From: an uncultured Clostridia bacterium
GTDB taxonomy: Bacteria > Bacillota > Clostridia > Oscillospirales > Acutalibacteraceae
Direction of reading: 5' to 3'
NCBI GenBank assembly: GCA_947625485.1
Contig: CANQOP010000002.1
Coordinates: forward strand, 1 to 64,000
Length of the DNA stretch: 64,000 nt
In this document: one piece after another, positions 44,022-51,946 of the stretch
Layout: each line of letters starts with the position of its first letter
How positions within the stretch are numbered: position 1 is the stretch's first letter
Position numbers and translations under genes: made by a program
The notes under the pieces: model-generated
Told to the model about the DNA's origin: nothing
Seen by the model: the letters and a program-made list of their open reading frames with translations, nothing else
Databases searched by the model: none

Positions 44022-44576
44022 ATGATAAGAGAAGTTAATTATAAAGGAATTGCAATAAAATACGATCTACAACGAAAGAGTGTAAAAAACATTAACCTCA
44101 GAGTTAGACCCGACCTGACCGTATCGGTATCGGCTAACCGTAGAGTAAAAGTAAAATATATTGATGACTTTGTTCTCAGAAAAGCGGATTTTATACTTTC
44201 TTCAATTAACTTTTTTAAAACCAATAAAATAATTGGTCACGGCCCTGAATTTACACCCGAAGTGTTTAATAATTTCGTTAAAGATACTTTCGATAAAGTA
44301 TGTAATTTATTTATGCTTTATTACAATATTCAACAGCCAAAATTAAAGATGAGAACAATGAAGTCGCAGTGGGGCAGCTGTAACTATGGAAAAGGAATTA
44401 TTACGCTTAATACAAACCTTATATATTGTACCGAAGACCAGATTTTTTATGTTATAGTACACGAGTTCTCACACCTTATCGTTCACGGCCACAGTCAGGA
44501 CTTTTATAAAATTGTGGAGGAATATTGTCCCGATTACAAAAAAACCAGAAAAGAAATGAACAGGATTTTTATATGA
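44022..44576 (+). CDS. YgjP/SprT-like zinc metallopeptidase (DUF45)
   Basis: The 184-residue protein has the zinc motif HEFSHLIVHGHSQDFY (HExxH with the downstream histidine) and the upstream KMRTMKSQWGSCNYGKGIITLN, which defines the YgjP-like DUF45 family. The N-terminal third holds a beta-rich part. It is one base behind sigK, so co-expression during sporulation is possible but not shown. Substrate unknown. Confidence 0.88.
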   Translation: MIREVNYKGIAIKYDLQRKSVKNINLRVRPDLTVSVSANRRVKVKYIDDFVLRKADFILSSINFFKTNKIIGHGPEFTPEVFNNFVKDTFDKVCNLFMLYYNIQQPKLKMRTMKSQWGSCNYGKGIITLNTNLIYCTEDQIFYVIVHEFSHLIVHGHSQDFYKIVEEYCPDYKKTRKEMNRIFI

Positions 44577-44594
44577 AAGGTTGTCAGATTCGTT

Positions 44595-45347
44595 ATGAAA
44601 ATGGTATCGTGGAATGTAAACGGTTTTCGCGCCTGCCTTAACAAAGGCTTTTCAGATGTTTTTAACGAGATTAATGCGGATATTTTTAGTATTCAGGAAA
44701 CAAAAATGCAGCCGGAGCAGGCGGATTTTTCTCCCGAAGGCTATGAAAAATACTTTTTCAGCGCCGTAAAAAAAGGATATTCTGGAACAGCGGTATACAC
44801 TAAAATAAAGCCGAAAAGCGTTACTTTCGGAATAAACGGAAAACATACGGACGAAGGCAGAGTTATAACCTGCGAATTTGAAAATTTTTATTTACTCTGC
44901 TGCTATTCTCCTAATTCACAGGACGGACTTAAAAGAATTGATTACCGTATGGAATTTGAGAACGATTTGCGCGCATATATGCTCGAATTAAACGAAACAA
45001 AACCGATTATTCTCTGCGGCGACCTAAATGTTGCCCATCAGGAAATTGACCTTAAAAACCCTAAGTCCAACCGAGGAAACGCAGGTTTTTCAGATGAAGA
45101 ACGAGGCAAGTTTTGTGAGCTGTTAAAGGCGGGTTTTGTAGATAGCTGGCGCTATCAGCATCCCGATACTACGGGTGTTTACTCCTGGTGGTCATACCGT
45201 TTTAACGCCCGCAAAAACAACGCAGGCTGGCGTATAGATTATTTCATTGTATCAGAAATTCTCAGAGACAAAATAACTAAAACAGATATTTACACAGAGG
45301 TTTTAGGTTCAGACCATTGTCCCGTTATGCTTGAAATTGATGTATAA
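44595..45347 (+). CDS. Exodeoxyribonuclease III / AP endonuclease
   Basis: The 250-residue protein is an Xth/ExoA-type nuclease for base excision repair that cuts the backbone at abasic sites. It has the family motifs WNVNGFRACL, IFSIQETKMQPEQ (metal-binding glutamate), the catalytic CGDLNVAHQEIDLKNPKSNRGNAGFSDEER and the final GSDHCPV. Length and motifs match ExoA. The ATG at 44595 has AAAGG at a long distance; an ATG at 44601 is a second option. It lies between the protease gene and cwlD. Confidence 0.92.
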   Translation: MKMVSWNVNGFRACLNKGFSDVFNEINADIFSIQETKMQPEQADFSPEGYEKYFFSAVKKGYSGTAVYTKIKPKSVTFGINGKHTDEGRVITCEFENFYLLCCYSPNSQDGLKRIDYRMEFENDLRAYMLELNETKPIILCGDLNVAHQEIDLKNPKSNRGNAGFSDEERGKFCELLKAGFVDSWRYQHPDTTGVYSWWSYRFNARKNNAGWRIDYFIVSEILRDKITKTDIYTEVLGSDHCPVMLEIDV

Positions 45348-45410
45348 CCACAGCTAACCCGTCGTGATGCGCGCGGACGACTATTGTTAAAAGCAAAGCT
45401 TTGAAATAAG

Positions 45411-45438
45411 TCATATATATCGCAGAATTTCATACAAT
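45411..45438 (+). promoter_or_regulatory. Possible sigma-E-type promoter of cwlD
   Basis: TCATATA (45411-45417) and CATACAAT (45431-45438), separated by 13 bp, resemble the -35 and -10 of SigE promoters. In Bacillus cwlD is transcribed by mother-cell SigE. The predicted start site would fall at the ribosome binding site, so the mRNA leader would be very short. Confidence 0.35.
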
Positions 45439-45452
45439 TTATTGGTGAGATT

Positions 45453-46157
45453 ATGCGTTCAAAAAAATTATATTTAATTACAATCGGTTTATTTCTAATA
45501 TATATTTTCCTTGTTTTCGTCGCCTTTTTTAACCTGGACCGCTATACCGACGCAAACTCCAGCGTTATAAACAATAACGTTACCGTAATTGTTGACGCAG
45601 GTCACGGCGGAGAGGACGGCGGTGCTGTCGCCAACGATATAATAGAAAAAGATATTAACCTATCTATTTCAAAAAAGCTTGCCGATATTTTAAAAGCTTC
45701 AGGATATAAAGTAATATTGACACGCTCTGATGATGAAATGGTTGACGCTGTAGGAGAAACACAGCGCGAACGGAAGGTTTCAGATATGCACAATCGGCTT
45801 GACGTGTTTAACAAAAGTGAAAATAACGTGGTAATAAGTATACATCAAAATAAATTTACGCAGGAACAATATCACGGAACGCAAGTGTTTTACTCCGAAA
45901 ATAACAATAAAAGCATTACTCTTGCAACCGCAATACGCGACGATGTAAAGGCGCTTTTACAACCTGATAACACGCGCGAATGTAAACCCGCAGGCAGGGA
46001 AATTTTTCTGTTAAGCAACTCAAACGTTCCTTCAGTCATAGTGGAATGCGGGTTTATCTCGAACTATGACGAAGCGCAAAAGCTAAAGACAAATGATTAT
46101 CAAAATCAAATGGCATTTGCGATTTTCGCAGGCTTTATGGATTACATAAATAATTGA
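45453..46157 (+). CDS. cwlD: Germination-specific N-acetylmuramoyl-L-alanine amidase CwlD
   Basis: CwlD removes peptide side chains so that muramic delta-lactam can form in spore cortex, a mark needed for germination. The 234-residue protein has an N-terminal membrane anchor (about residues 5-28) and an amidase_3 domain with VIVDAGHGGEDGGAVANDIIEKDINL (zinc H51 and E65). VVISIHQNKFTQEQYHGTQVFYS and the final SVIVECGFISN match. This length and architecture correspond to CwlD and differ from multi-domain vegetative amidases. GGTGAG precedes the ATG. A possible SigE promoter is upstream. Confidence 0.88.
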   Translation: MRSKKLYLITIGLFLIYIFLVFVAFFNLDRYTDANSSVINNNVTVIVDAGHGGEDGGAVANDIIEKDINLSISKKLADILKASGYKVILTRSDDEMVDAVGETQRERKVSDMHNRLDVFNKSENNVVISIHQNKFTQEQYHGTQVFYSENNNKSITLATAIRDDVKALLQPDNTRECKPAGREIFLLSNSNVPSVIVECGFISNYDEAQKLKTNDYQNQMAFAIFAGFMDYINN

Positions 46158-46166
46158 GGAATAATT

Positions 46167-47525
46167 ATGGCAAAGATTAAAAGTGCATTTATATGCAGCG
46201 AATGCGGCTACGAAAGCCCAAAATGGTACGGAAAGTGCCCGGGATGCGGCGAATGGAACACAATGCAGGAGGAAATCAAGGAAACGACCAAAGATAACCT
46301 GTCTGTGCACAAACGCGTTTCCGCGTACTCAAAACCTGTTTCAATGAATGAGATTTCTACCAAAGATGAGGAGCGGTTTGACACAGGCTTTTCGGAGCTT
46401 AACAGAGTTCTCGGAGGCGGAATAGTAAAGGGAAGTTTAATTCTCCTCGGAGGCGACCCGGGAATAGGTAAATCCACTATATTAATGCAGATTTGCCGCA
46501 ATTTAAGCTCGGTAAATATACTCTATGTTTCAGGCGAAGAATCGCTCCGTCAGCTAAAACTCAGAGCGGACAGGCTGGGCGTGAGCAACGAGAACCTAAA
46601 AATTATGACAGAAACTGACGTTGAAATTGTCTGCGAGGAAATAAAGCAGGAAAAGCCCGAACTCGTTATGATCGACTCGATTCAGACAATGATGATAAAC
46701 GGTCTGAGTTCTTCAGCAGGAAGTATTACACAGGTTCGCGAATGTACCAATATTATAATGCATACCGCCAAGAATTACGACATTCCCGTGATAGTAGTCG
46801 GTCACGTAAATAAAGAGGGCTCTATTGCAGGTCCTAAAGTGCTCGAACATATTGTGGACACTGTACTTTATATTGAGGGAGACAAGCAGATGTCGTGCCG
46901 AATCCTGCGCGCAGTCAAAAATCGTTTCGGTTCCACAAATGAAATCGGTGTTTTCGAGATGACGGACAAAGGATTGCAGGAAATTGAAAATCCGTCTAAA
47001 ATGATGCTCTCTGGAAGACCCAAAAATGTTTCGGGAACCTGCGTAACGTGCTCTCTCGAGGGAACGAGACCGATACTCGCCGAAATTCAGGGGCTTGCAA
47101 CCCAATCAGGCTACGGAAATGCAAGAAGAATGTCAACGGGTTTTGATTATAACAGACTTTCTATGTTGCTTGCCGTGCTTGAAAAAAGAGCAGGATACTA
47201 TTTTAACAATATGGACGCATATGTAAATATAGTCGGTGGTCTGAGAATCGACGAGCCTGCGGTTGATCTAGCTATTTGTATGGCTCTTATAAGCAGCCTT
47301 AAAGACACTCCGATACGCGAGGATGCTGTTGCGTTCGGCGAAATCGGACTGGCAGGAGAAATCCGCTCCGTTTCTCAGGCTCAGCAGAGAGTAAACGAAG
47401 CAATAAGATTAGGCTTTAATAAAATTATTTTACCGTATCATAACGCTAAAGGAATTGACCTTCACGGAGCTGAAATCGTAGGCGTACGAAACATAAGGCA
47501 GGCGTTTGAGGCGCTTTGTGAATAG
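46167..47525 (+). CDS. radA: DNA repair protein RadA (Sms)
   Basis: RadA is a branch-migration helicase acting with RecA. The 452-residue protein has an N-terminal C4 zinc finger (C10, C13, C24, C27 in ICSECGYESPKWYGKCPGCGEWN). A RecA-like core follows with Walker A GGDPGIGKST at 95-104 and the RadA-specific KNRFG box, and a C-terminal Lon-protease-like domain (AYVNIVGGLRIDEPAVDLAICMAL). The gene is nine bases after cwlD and its end overlaps the next coding region. Confidence 0.95.
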   Translation: MAKIKSAFICSECGYESPKWYGKCPGCGEWNTMQEEIKETTKDNLSVHKRVSAYSKPVSMNEISTKDEERFDTGFSELNRVLGGGIVKGSLILLGGDPGIGKSTILMQICRNLSSVNILYVSGEESLRQLKLRADRLGVSNENLKIMTETDVEIVCEEIKQEKPELVMIDSIQTMMINGLSSSAGSITQVRECTNIIMHTAKNYDIPVIVVGHVNKEGSIAGPKVLEHIVDTVLYIEGDKQMSCRILRAVKNRFGSTNEIGVFEMTDKGLQEIENPSKMMLSGRPKNVSGTCVTCSLEGTRPILAEIQGLATQSGYGNARRMSTGFDYNRLSMLLAVLEKRAGYYFNNMDAYVNIVGGLRIDEPAVDLAICMALISSLKDTPIREDAVAFGEIGLAGEIRSVSQAQQRVNEAIRLGFNKIILPYHNAKGIDLHGAEIVGVRNIRQAFEALCE

Positions 47526-48207
47526 TTTAATAATGTCAAGCGAGCTTGCGGAAATTAACGAAAACCTAAACAGGCTCGGATTTAATATAATAGATTCAGA
47601 GAATATTAGTTTATTGCTTCCGTTCGAGAGACGGCACGCGGATATGCAGTGTCTGAGAGTAAACGATACATTCTTTGTGCTAAAAGAGTGTAAAAAACTC
47701 CGAAAAACAATTGAAAAAATGGGATATACAGTAATAAAAACCCAAAAAGATATATCTGTTAAATACCCTTATAACGTCCTTCTTAACGCCGTATATTTTC
47801 AAAACAAACTGTATTGCAACATAAAAGCGCTCGACGACTCGGTAAAAAAATATTGTTTTCAAAATAAAATTGAAATAATTAATGTAAATCAGGGATACAC
47901 AAAATGCTCTACAGCAATTATCGGAAACAGTTTCATAACATCTGATAAAGGAATTTATAACGCTATATCACGAGATGGGGCAGAGGGACTGCTGATAGAA
48001 AGCGGAGATATAGAGCTTAATGGTGTAGACTACGGATTTATAGGCGGGTGTTGTTTTGAACATAACGGTACCGCATATTTTACGGGAGATATTTCTAAGC
48101 ACAAGGATTATAAAGTAATATCTGATTTTTTAACAAAACATAATAAAAGAATTGTTAGTTTATCAAACGGTAAACTATATGATATAGGCGGATTTATTGT
48201 TGTATAA
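47518..48207 (+). CDS. DUF6873-like protein with a GME-type (arginine deiminase-like) fold
   Basis: The protein of about 229 residues shows the pattern of a small family with the pentein-type (guanidino-modifying enzyme) fold: a repeated alternation of GYTKCSTAIIGNSFITSDKGIYNAI and IESGDIELNGVDYGFIGGCCFEHNGTAYFTGDI. I assign DUF6873 from this pattern. Function unknown, and I cannot confirm the catalytic Cys-His-Glu set. The start is uncertain: GTG at 47518 overlaps the radA stop; ATG at 47533 is the alternative. A terminator overlaps the stop codon. Confidence 0.6.
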   Translation: MNSLIMSSELAEINENLNRLGFNIIDSENISLLLPFERRHADMQCLRVNDTFFVLKECKKLRKTIEKMGYTVIKTQKDISVKYPYNVLLNAVYFQNKLYCNIKALDDSVKKYCFQNKIEIINVNQGYTKCSTAIIGNSFITSDKGIYNAISRDGAEGLLIESGDIELNGVDYGFIGGCCFEHNGTAYFTGDISKHKDYKVISDFLTKHNKRIVSLSNGKLYDIGGFIVV

Positions 48208-48223
48208 AATAAATCCGTTTTTT
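48189..48223 (+). terminator. Terminator behind the DUF6873-like gene
   Basis: CGGATTTATT / AATAAATCCG forms a 10-bp stem followed by TTTTTT. The left arm is within the last codons of the gene. Confidence 0.8.
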
Positions 48224-48255
48224 ATTGCAAAATAATATTACATATAGTATAATTT

Positions 48256-48268
48256 GAATTATACAAAA
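48256..48268 (+). repeat. 13-bp repeat GAATTATACAAAA, copy 1
   Basis: Exact copy of the repeat also found at 48300 and 48937, around the decayed DinB-family gene. Confidence 0.7.
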
Positions 48269-48299
48269 GATGTTAAAAGAGTGTGGAAAACGCAGATAT

Positions 48300-48312
48300 G
48301 AATTATACAAAA
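48300..48312 (+). repeat. 13-bp repeat GAATTATACAAAA, copy 2
   Basis: Second exact copy, 44 bp behind the first and 70 bp before the start of the pseudogene. Confidence 0.7.
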
Positions 48313-48381
48313 TTTTCAGTTTTCAACAATGGCAGCTATTGAGGGAATGATATAATTAATATATTAACAAGGAGAAAGAAA

Positions 48382-48930
48382 ATGGAGCAAATACTCTCAA
48401 AAGTAATACAAGACCAAACAAACAGAGCTTTATGGGAGCTTAAGAATATAATTGATTGTGTACCAAATGAATGATGGTTCAGAAATTACTGTGATATGCC
48501 GTTATACAAACATATTTATCATACATTACATTCGCTCGATTTATGGTTTATAAATCCTAACGATAAGAATTATAATGAACCTAATTTTCATATACAAAAC
48601 TTAAAGTAACCTCGATATTGTAACTGATAAAAAAATTTCTAAAGATGAAATAATTGATTATTATTTTTCGGTTAAAAAGAAGATACAGGAATATACATAT
48701 AATTTGACCGATAACCAATTATCTGAAATTCCGGAAAATTGTAAGTATAATAAATTTAATTTAATTATTGCGCAGTTCAGACATCTCCATACACATATGG
48801 GAATGATTATGGGTTGGATAATTGATGCTACAGGAAAATGGCCGACTGTTTTGGGACTTGAAAAAACTATTCCAAATGATAATAACTACAATAAATTTTG
48901 CTGGTTACCATTATTTATTAAGATAAGCAC
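48382..48930 (+). pseudogene. Decayed DinB-superfamily gene
   Basis: Reading from the ATG at 48382 (with AAGGAG before it) gives EQILSKVIQDQTNRALWELKN, then an in-frame TGA at about 48472. It resumes with MPLYKHIYHTLHSLDLWFINPND, then a frameshift near 48606, then NLDIVTDKKISKDEIIDYYF. The final frame contains IIAQFRHLHTHMGMIMGWI and GKWPTVLGLEK. The pieces in order match a DinB-like protein common in clostridia (HIYHTLHSLDLWF and QFRHLHTHMGM carry the metal-site histidines). One stop and one frameshift mean it is not functional. The end is approximate. Confidence 0.75.
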
Positions 48931-48936
48931 CTCCCT

Positions 48937-48967
48937 GAATTATACAAAACATTCATTTTGTATAATA
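48937..48967. repeat. Third copy of GAATTATACAAAA within an inverted repeat
   Basis: GAATTATACAAAA (48937-48949) is followed by CATTCA and TTTTGTATAATATTC, giving a 10-bp perfect stem (TTATACAAAA / TTTTGTATAA). It marks the right side of the pseudogene. Confidence 0.75.
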
Positions 48968-49037
48968 TTCTGTATTAGAATTAAATACTGCTCCCTATAT
49001 GGTAAAATATAAGAAATATCAAAGACAGGTGATTAAT

Positions 49038-50015
49038 ATGGCTGTAGATTTTATGAACGAGGCTCCCGATATTATAAAACAATTTCTTCTCTATATGCAA
49101 AATATCAAAGGGCGCGGAGTTAAAACTGTCGACGAATACTATATTGACCTCAGGACTTTTTTCCGTTATATAAACATAAGCCGCGGTTTGTGCGACAGTT
49201 CTCTCGATTTCAATGAAATAAAAATTGATAACGTTGACCTTGAACTTGTTAAAACTGTCACTTTGAGAGAAACGTACGAATTTATGAACTATTTGCTGCG
49301 CGAGCGCAATAACAATCAATCCACACGAGCGCGCAAAACCTCTTCCCTTCGCCAGTTCTACAAGTATCTGGAGCGTAATCATTACATTGAAACCAATCCT
49401 ATAAAAGATCTCGAAACACCTAAATCAAAAAAAGCGCTGCCTAAATATCTTACGCTTGAGCAGTCCATAGAGCTTTTAAATGCTGTTGACGGCGATTATT
49501 ATCACCGCGACTATTGTATTTTAACTTTGTTTCTCAATTGTGGTCTCAGGCTTTCCGAAATGGCTGGTTTAAATTATACCGACATAAGAACCGATAACAC
49601 TATGCGTGTACTCGGCAAAGGTAATAAAGAACGCATAGTCTACCTAAATGAAGCGTGTATTGACGCTATAAACGCATATAAGGAGGTACGTCCCGTCGAT
49701 GATGTTAAGGATAAAAATGCTCTTTTTATAAGCCGCAACCACCGCCGTATGTCGCCTAAAACAATTCAGGCTATGGTATATAAATACCTAAAAAAAATCG
49801 GACTGGACAGTCAGGGTTATTCCTGCCACAAGCTGCGACACACAGCCGCAACCCTTATGTACCAGACCGGCGAGGTTGATATTCGTGTTTTGAAAGACAT
49901 CTTGGGGCACGAAAACCTCGGTACAACTGAAATATACACACACCTTTCCAATCAACAGCTCAAAGACGCCGCACAGAGCAATCCCCTCGGAAAAGTTAAA
50001 CCCCAAAAAAGTTAA
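49038..50015 (+). CDS. Tyrosine recombinase of the XerC/XerD type
   Basis: The 325-residue enzyme resolves chromosome dimers at dif sites or related targets. It has a SAM-like N-terminal DNA-binding domain (about residues 10-100) and the catalytic set: arginine in CGLRLSEMAGL, HKLRHTAATLM, and the late HENLGTTEIYTHLS with tyrosine. The length is that of XerC/XerD rather than of phage integrases. No prophage or att repeat is nearby. The ATG at 49038 follows AGGTGAT; an earlier start at 48999 is in frame but lacks such a site. A terminator follows immediately. Confidence 0.88.
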   Translation: MAVDFMNEAPDIIKQFLLYMQNIKGRGVKTVDEYYIDLRTFFRYINISRGLCDSSLDFNEIKIDNVDLELVKTVTLRETYEFMNYLLRERNNNQSTRARKTSSLRQFYKYLERNHYIETNPIKDLETPKSKKALPKYLTLEQSIELLNAVDGDYYHRDYCILTLFLNCGLRLSEMAGLNYTDIRTDNTMRVLGKGNKERIVYLNEACIDAINAYKEVRPVDDVKDKNALFISRNHRRMSPKTIQAMVYKYLKKIGLDSQGYSCHKLRHTAATLMYQTGEVDIRVLKDILGHENLGTTEIYTHLSNQQLKDAAQSNPLGKVKPQKS

Positions 50016-50046
50016 AGCCGAAACTATAAAAAGTTTCGGCTTTTTA
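50014..50046. terminator. Terminator between xer and lysA
   Basis: AAAGCCGAAACT / AGTTTCGGCTTT forms a 12-bp stem with TTTTT on the plus strand and sits between convergent genes. Confidence 0.85.
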
Positions 50047-50066
50047 AAATAAATTGATAATGTTTG

Positions 50067-51341
50067 TTAAAGATTAAATTCAGAAAAATCAAAGGTTGAG
50101 AAATAATCTTTTGGTGTTTCGGCGCGGCGTATAAGCTGATGCGTCCCGTCTTCTTTGAGCATTACCTCTGCGCTTCTCAGCTTTCCGTTATAGTTATATC
50201 CCATTGAAAAACCGTGTGCGCCCGCATCGTGAATGTAAATTATATCCCCTAAATCGATTTTAGGCAACATTCTGTCGATTGCAAATTTGTCGTTATTTTC
50301 GCATAAACCGCCCGTAACATCATACATATGGTCGGACGGCTCGTTTTCTTTTCCTAAAACGGTAATATGATGATATGAACCGTACATAGCGGGGCGCATA
50401 AGGTTAGCCGCGCAAGCGTCGAGACCGATATACTCCTTATAAATGTGTTTTTCGTGTATCGCTTTAGCAACAAGGGCACCGAAAGGAGCGAGCATATATC
50501 TGCCTAATTCAGTGTAAATCTCCACATCCCCCATTCCCTCAGGAAGGAGAATCTGCTCAAATTTCTTGCGTACACCCTCGCCTATTACAGCTATATCATT
50601 CTTAGGTTCTTCGGGCTTATAATCAACGCCTACGCCGCCGGAAAGATTAATAAACTTTATGTGTACGCCCGTTTTCTTTTTGAGTCGTACAGCAAGCTCA
50701 AAAAGAATACCTGCAAGCTCGGGATAATATCCGTTTGAAACGGTATTTGAAGCTAAGAACGCGTGAATTCCGAACTCCTCTGCGCCTGCCTCTTTCAACT
50801 CAATGAAAGCCTTCTCCATCTGCTCCTCGGTCATACCGTATTTGGAGTCTCCCGGAGTGTCCATAACCTGGACTTTGTCCTCACTGTCTGACATCTGAAA
50901 AACTCCGCCCGGATTGTAACGACAGCAGATTGTCTTAGGAACGCCGCATACTTTTTTGATAAACTCAACGTGAGTGTAGTCGTCAAGATTAATGTATGCG
51001 CCCAAATCATATGCCTTCTGCATATCTTCAACAGGCGTAACGTTAGAACTGAACATTATATTATCCCCTGTAATACCGCAGGATTCACACAGCAAAAGCT
51101 CCGTGTAGGAGGAACAGTCCATTCCGCAGCCTTCCTCCGCAAGTACCTTCATAATATAAGGGTTTGGAGTAGCCTTAACAGCGAAATACTCCTTATATCC
51201 TTTGTTCCAGCTAAAAGCCTTATAGAGTGCCCGTGCGTTCTCTCTTATCCCCTTTTCGTCGTAAATATGAAAGGGTGTAGGTATATCTTTAATAATGTTT
51301 TTAGCCTGTTCTAAAGTAATAAACGGTTTTTTTTTCATCAA
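50067..51341 (-). CDS. lysA: Diaminopimelate decarboxylase
   Basis: LysA converts meso-diaminopimelate to lysine. The 424-residue protein is an alanine racemase-fold PLP enzyme with the PLP lysine in YFAVKATPNPYI near residue 54. CGMDCSSYTELLL, FINLSGGVGVDYKPEEP and IYTELGRYMLAPFG follow, and the C-terminal GLDACAANLMRPAMYGSYHHI with GAHGFSMGYNYNG matches. The last gene of the tig-clpP-clpX-lon-engB-lysA series; it overlaps engB by four bases, so it may be driven by readthrough. Confidence 0.9.
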   Translation of the reverse strand: MMKKKPFITLEQAKNIIKDIPTPFHIYDEKGIRENARALYKAFSWNKGYKEYFAVKATPNPYIMKVLAEEGCGMDCSSYTELLLCESCGITGDNIMFSSNVTPVEDMQKAYDLGAYINLDDYTHVEFIKKVCGVPKTICCRYNPGGVFQMSDSEDKVQVMDTPGDSKYGMTEEQMEKAFIELKEAGAEEFGIHAFLASNTVSNGYYPELAGILFELAVRLKKKTGVHIKFINLSGGVGVDYKPEEPKNDIAVIGEGVRKKFEQILLPEGMGDVEIYTELGRYMLAPFGALVAKAIHEKHIYKEYIGLDACAANLMRPAMYGSYHHITVLGKENEPSDHMYDVTGGLCENNDKFAIDRMLPKIDLGDIIYIHDAGAHGFSMGYNYNGKLRSAEVMLKEDGTHQLIRRAETPKDYFSTFDFSEFNL

Positions 51342-51946
51342 TTTTCCTCCTCAAAACCCTCAATATATTCTTTGATAATCTCTTTAACGTCGTCAACACC
51401 TTCTCCGCTCACAGCAGAAAACGGAATCAACTCAATTTCCTCGTAATTTGAAAGCTCGTCCATAACCTCATCAATGCGCTTTTGGTATGCGGTTTTTTTT
51501 AGCTTGTCCGTTTTTGTGAGAACAATAACAAACGGAGCGTTACAGTTATATAGAAAATCAAGCATATCATAGTCGTCTTTCGTAGGTTTATGGCGAATAT
51601 CTATAATCTGAATTATAAGCGCTATGTTTCTGTCAGCCGAGAGATACCCTTCAACAAGCTCTGCCCAACGGTTTTTTTCAGCCTTTGAAACTTTAGCGTA
51701 TCCGTATCCCGGCAAATCGACAAGCTTAAAATCATCCGCGTTATAAAAATTTATTGTAGCGGTTTTTCCCGGCTGCGAGCTTACGCGAGCGAGATTTTTA
51801 CGCTGAACGAGCTTATTTATAAGCGAACTTTTGCCAACGTTCGAGTGTCCGGAAAAAACGATTTCGGGCTTATTCTTCTCGGGCAATTGAGCGGCTGTTC
51901 CCGCAGCAAGCTCAAATTCGACCTTGTTAAAATTCATAGCGCTCAC
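51338..51946 (-). CDS. engB: Ribosome biogenesis GTPase YsxC/EngB
   Basis: EngB is a small essential GTPase in large-subunit assembly. The 202-residue protein has G1 GHSNVGKSSLINKL near residue 33, then RKNLARVSSQPGKTATINFYN, VDLPGYGYAKVSK (G3) and VLTKTDKL (G4), the family order. It starts directly after the lon stop, and lon-engB adjacency is conserved in Firmicutes. Confidence 0.95.
   Translation of the reverse strand: MSAMNFNKVEFELAAGTAAQLPEKNKPEIVFSGHSNVGKSSLINKLVQRKNLARVSSQPGKTATINFYNADDFKLVDLPGYGYAKVSKAEKNRWAELVEGYLSADRNIALIIQIIDIRHKPTKDDYDMLDFLYNCNAPFVIVLTKTDKLKKTAYQKRIDEVMDELSNYEEIELIPFSAVSGEGVDDVKEIIKEYIEGFEEEN

Noticed and set aside
48704..49012. Open frame of 102 codons as a separate gene
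   Set aside because: It is the third fragment of the decayed DinB-family gene, and its last residues come from the inverted repeat behind it.
49038..50015. Tyrosine recombinase as integrase of a mobile element
   Set aside because: Length and motifs fit XerC/XerD, and no phage or conjugation genes or att duplication flank it; the 13-bp repeats lie only on its left side.
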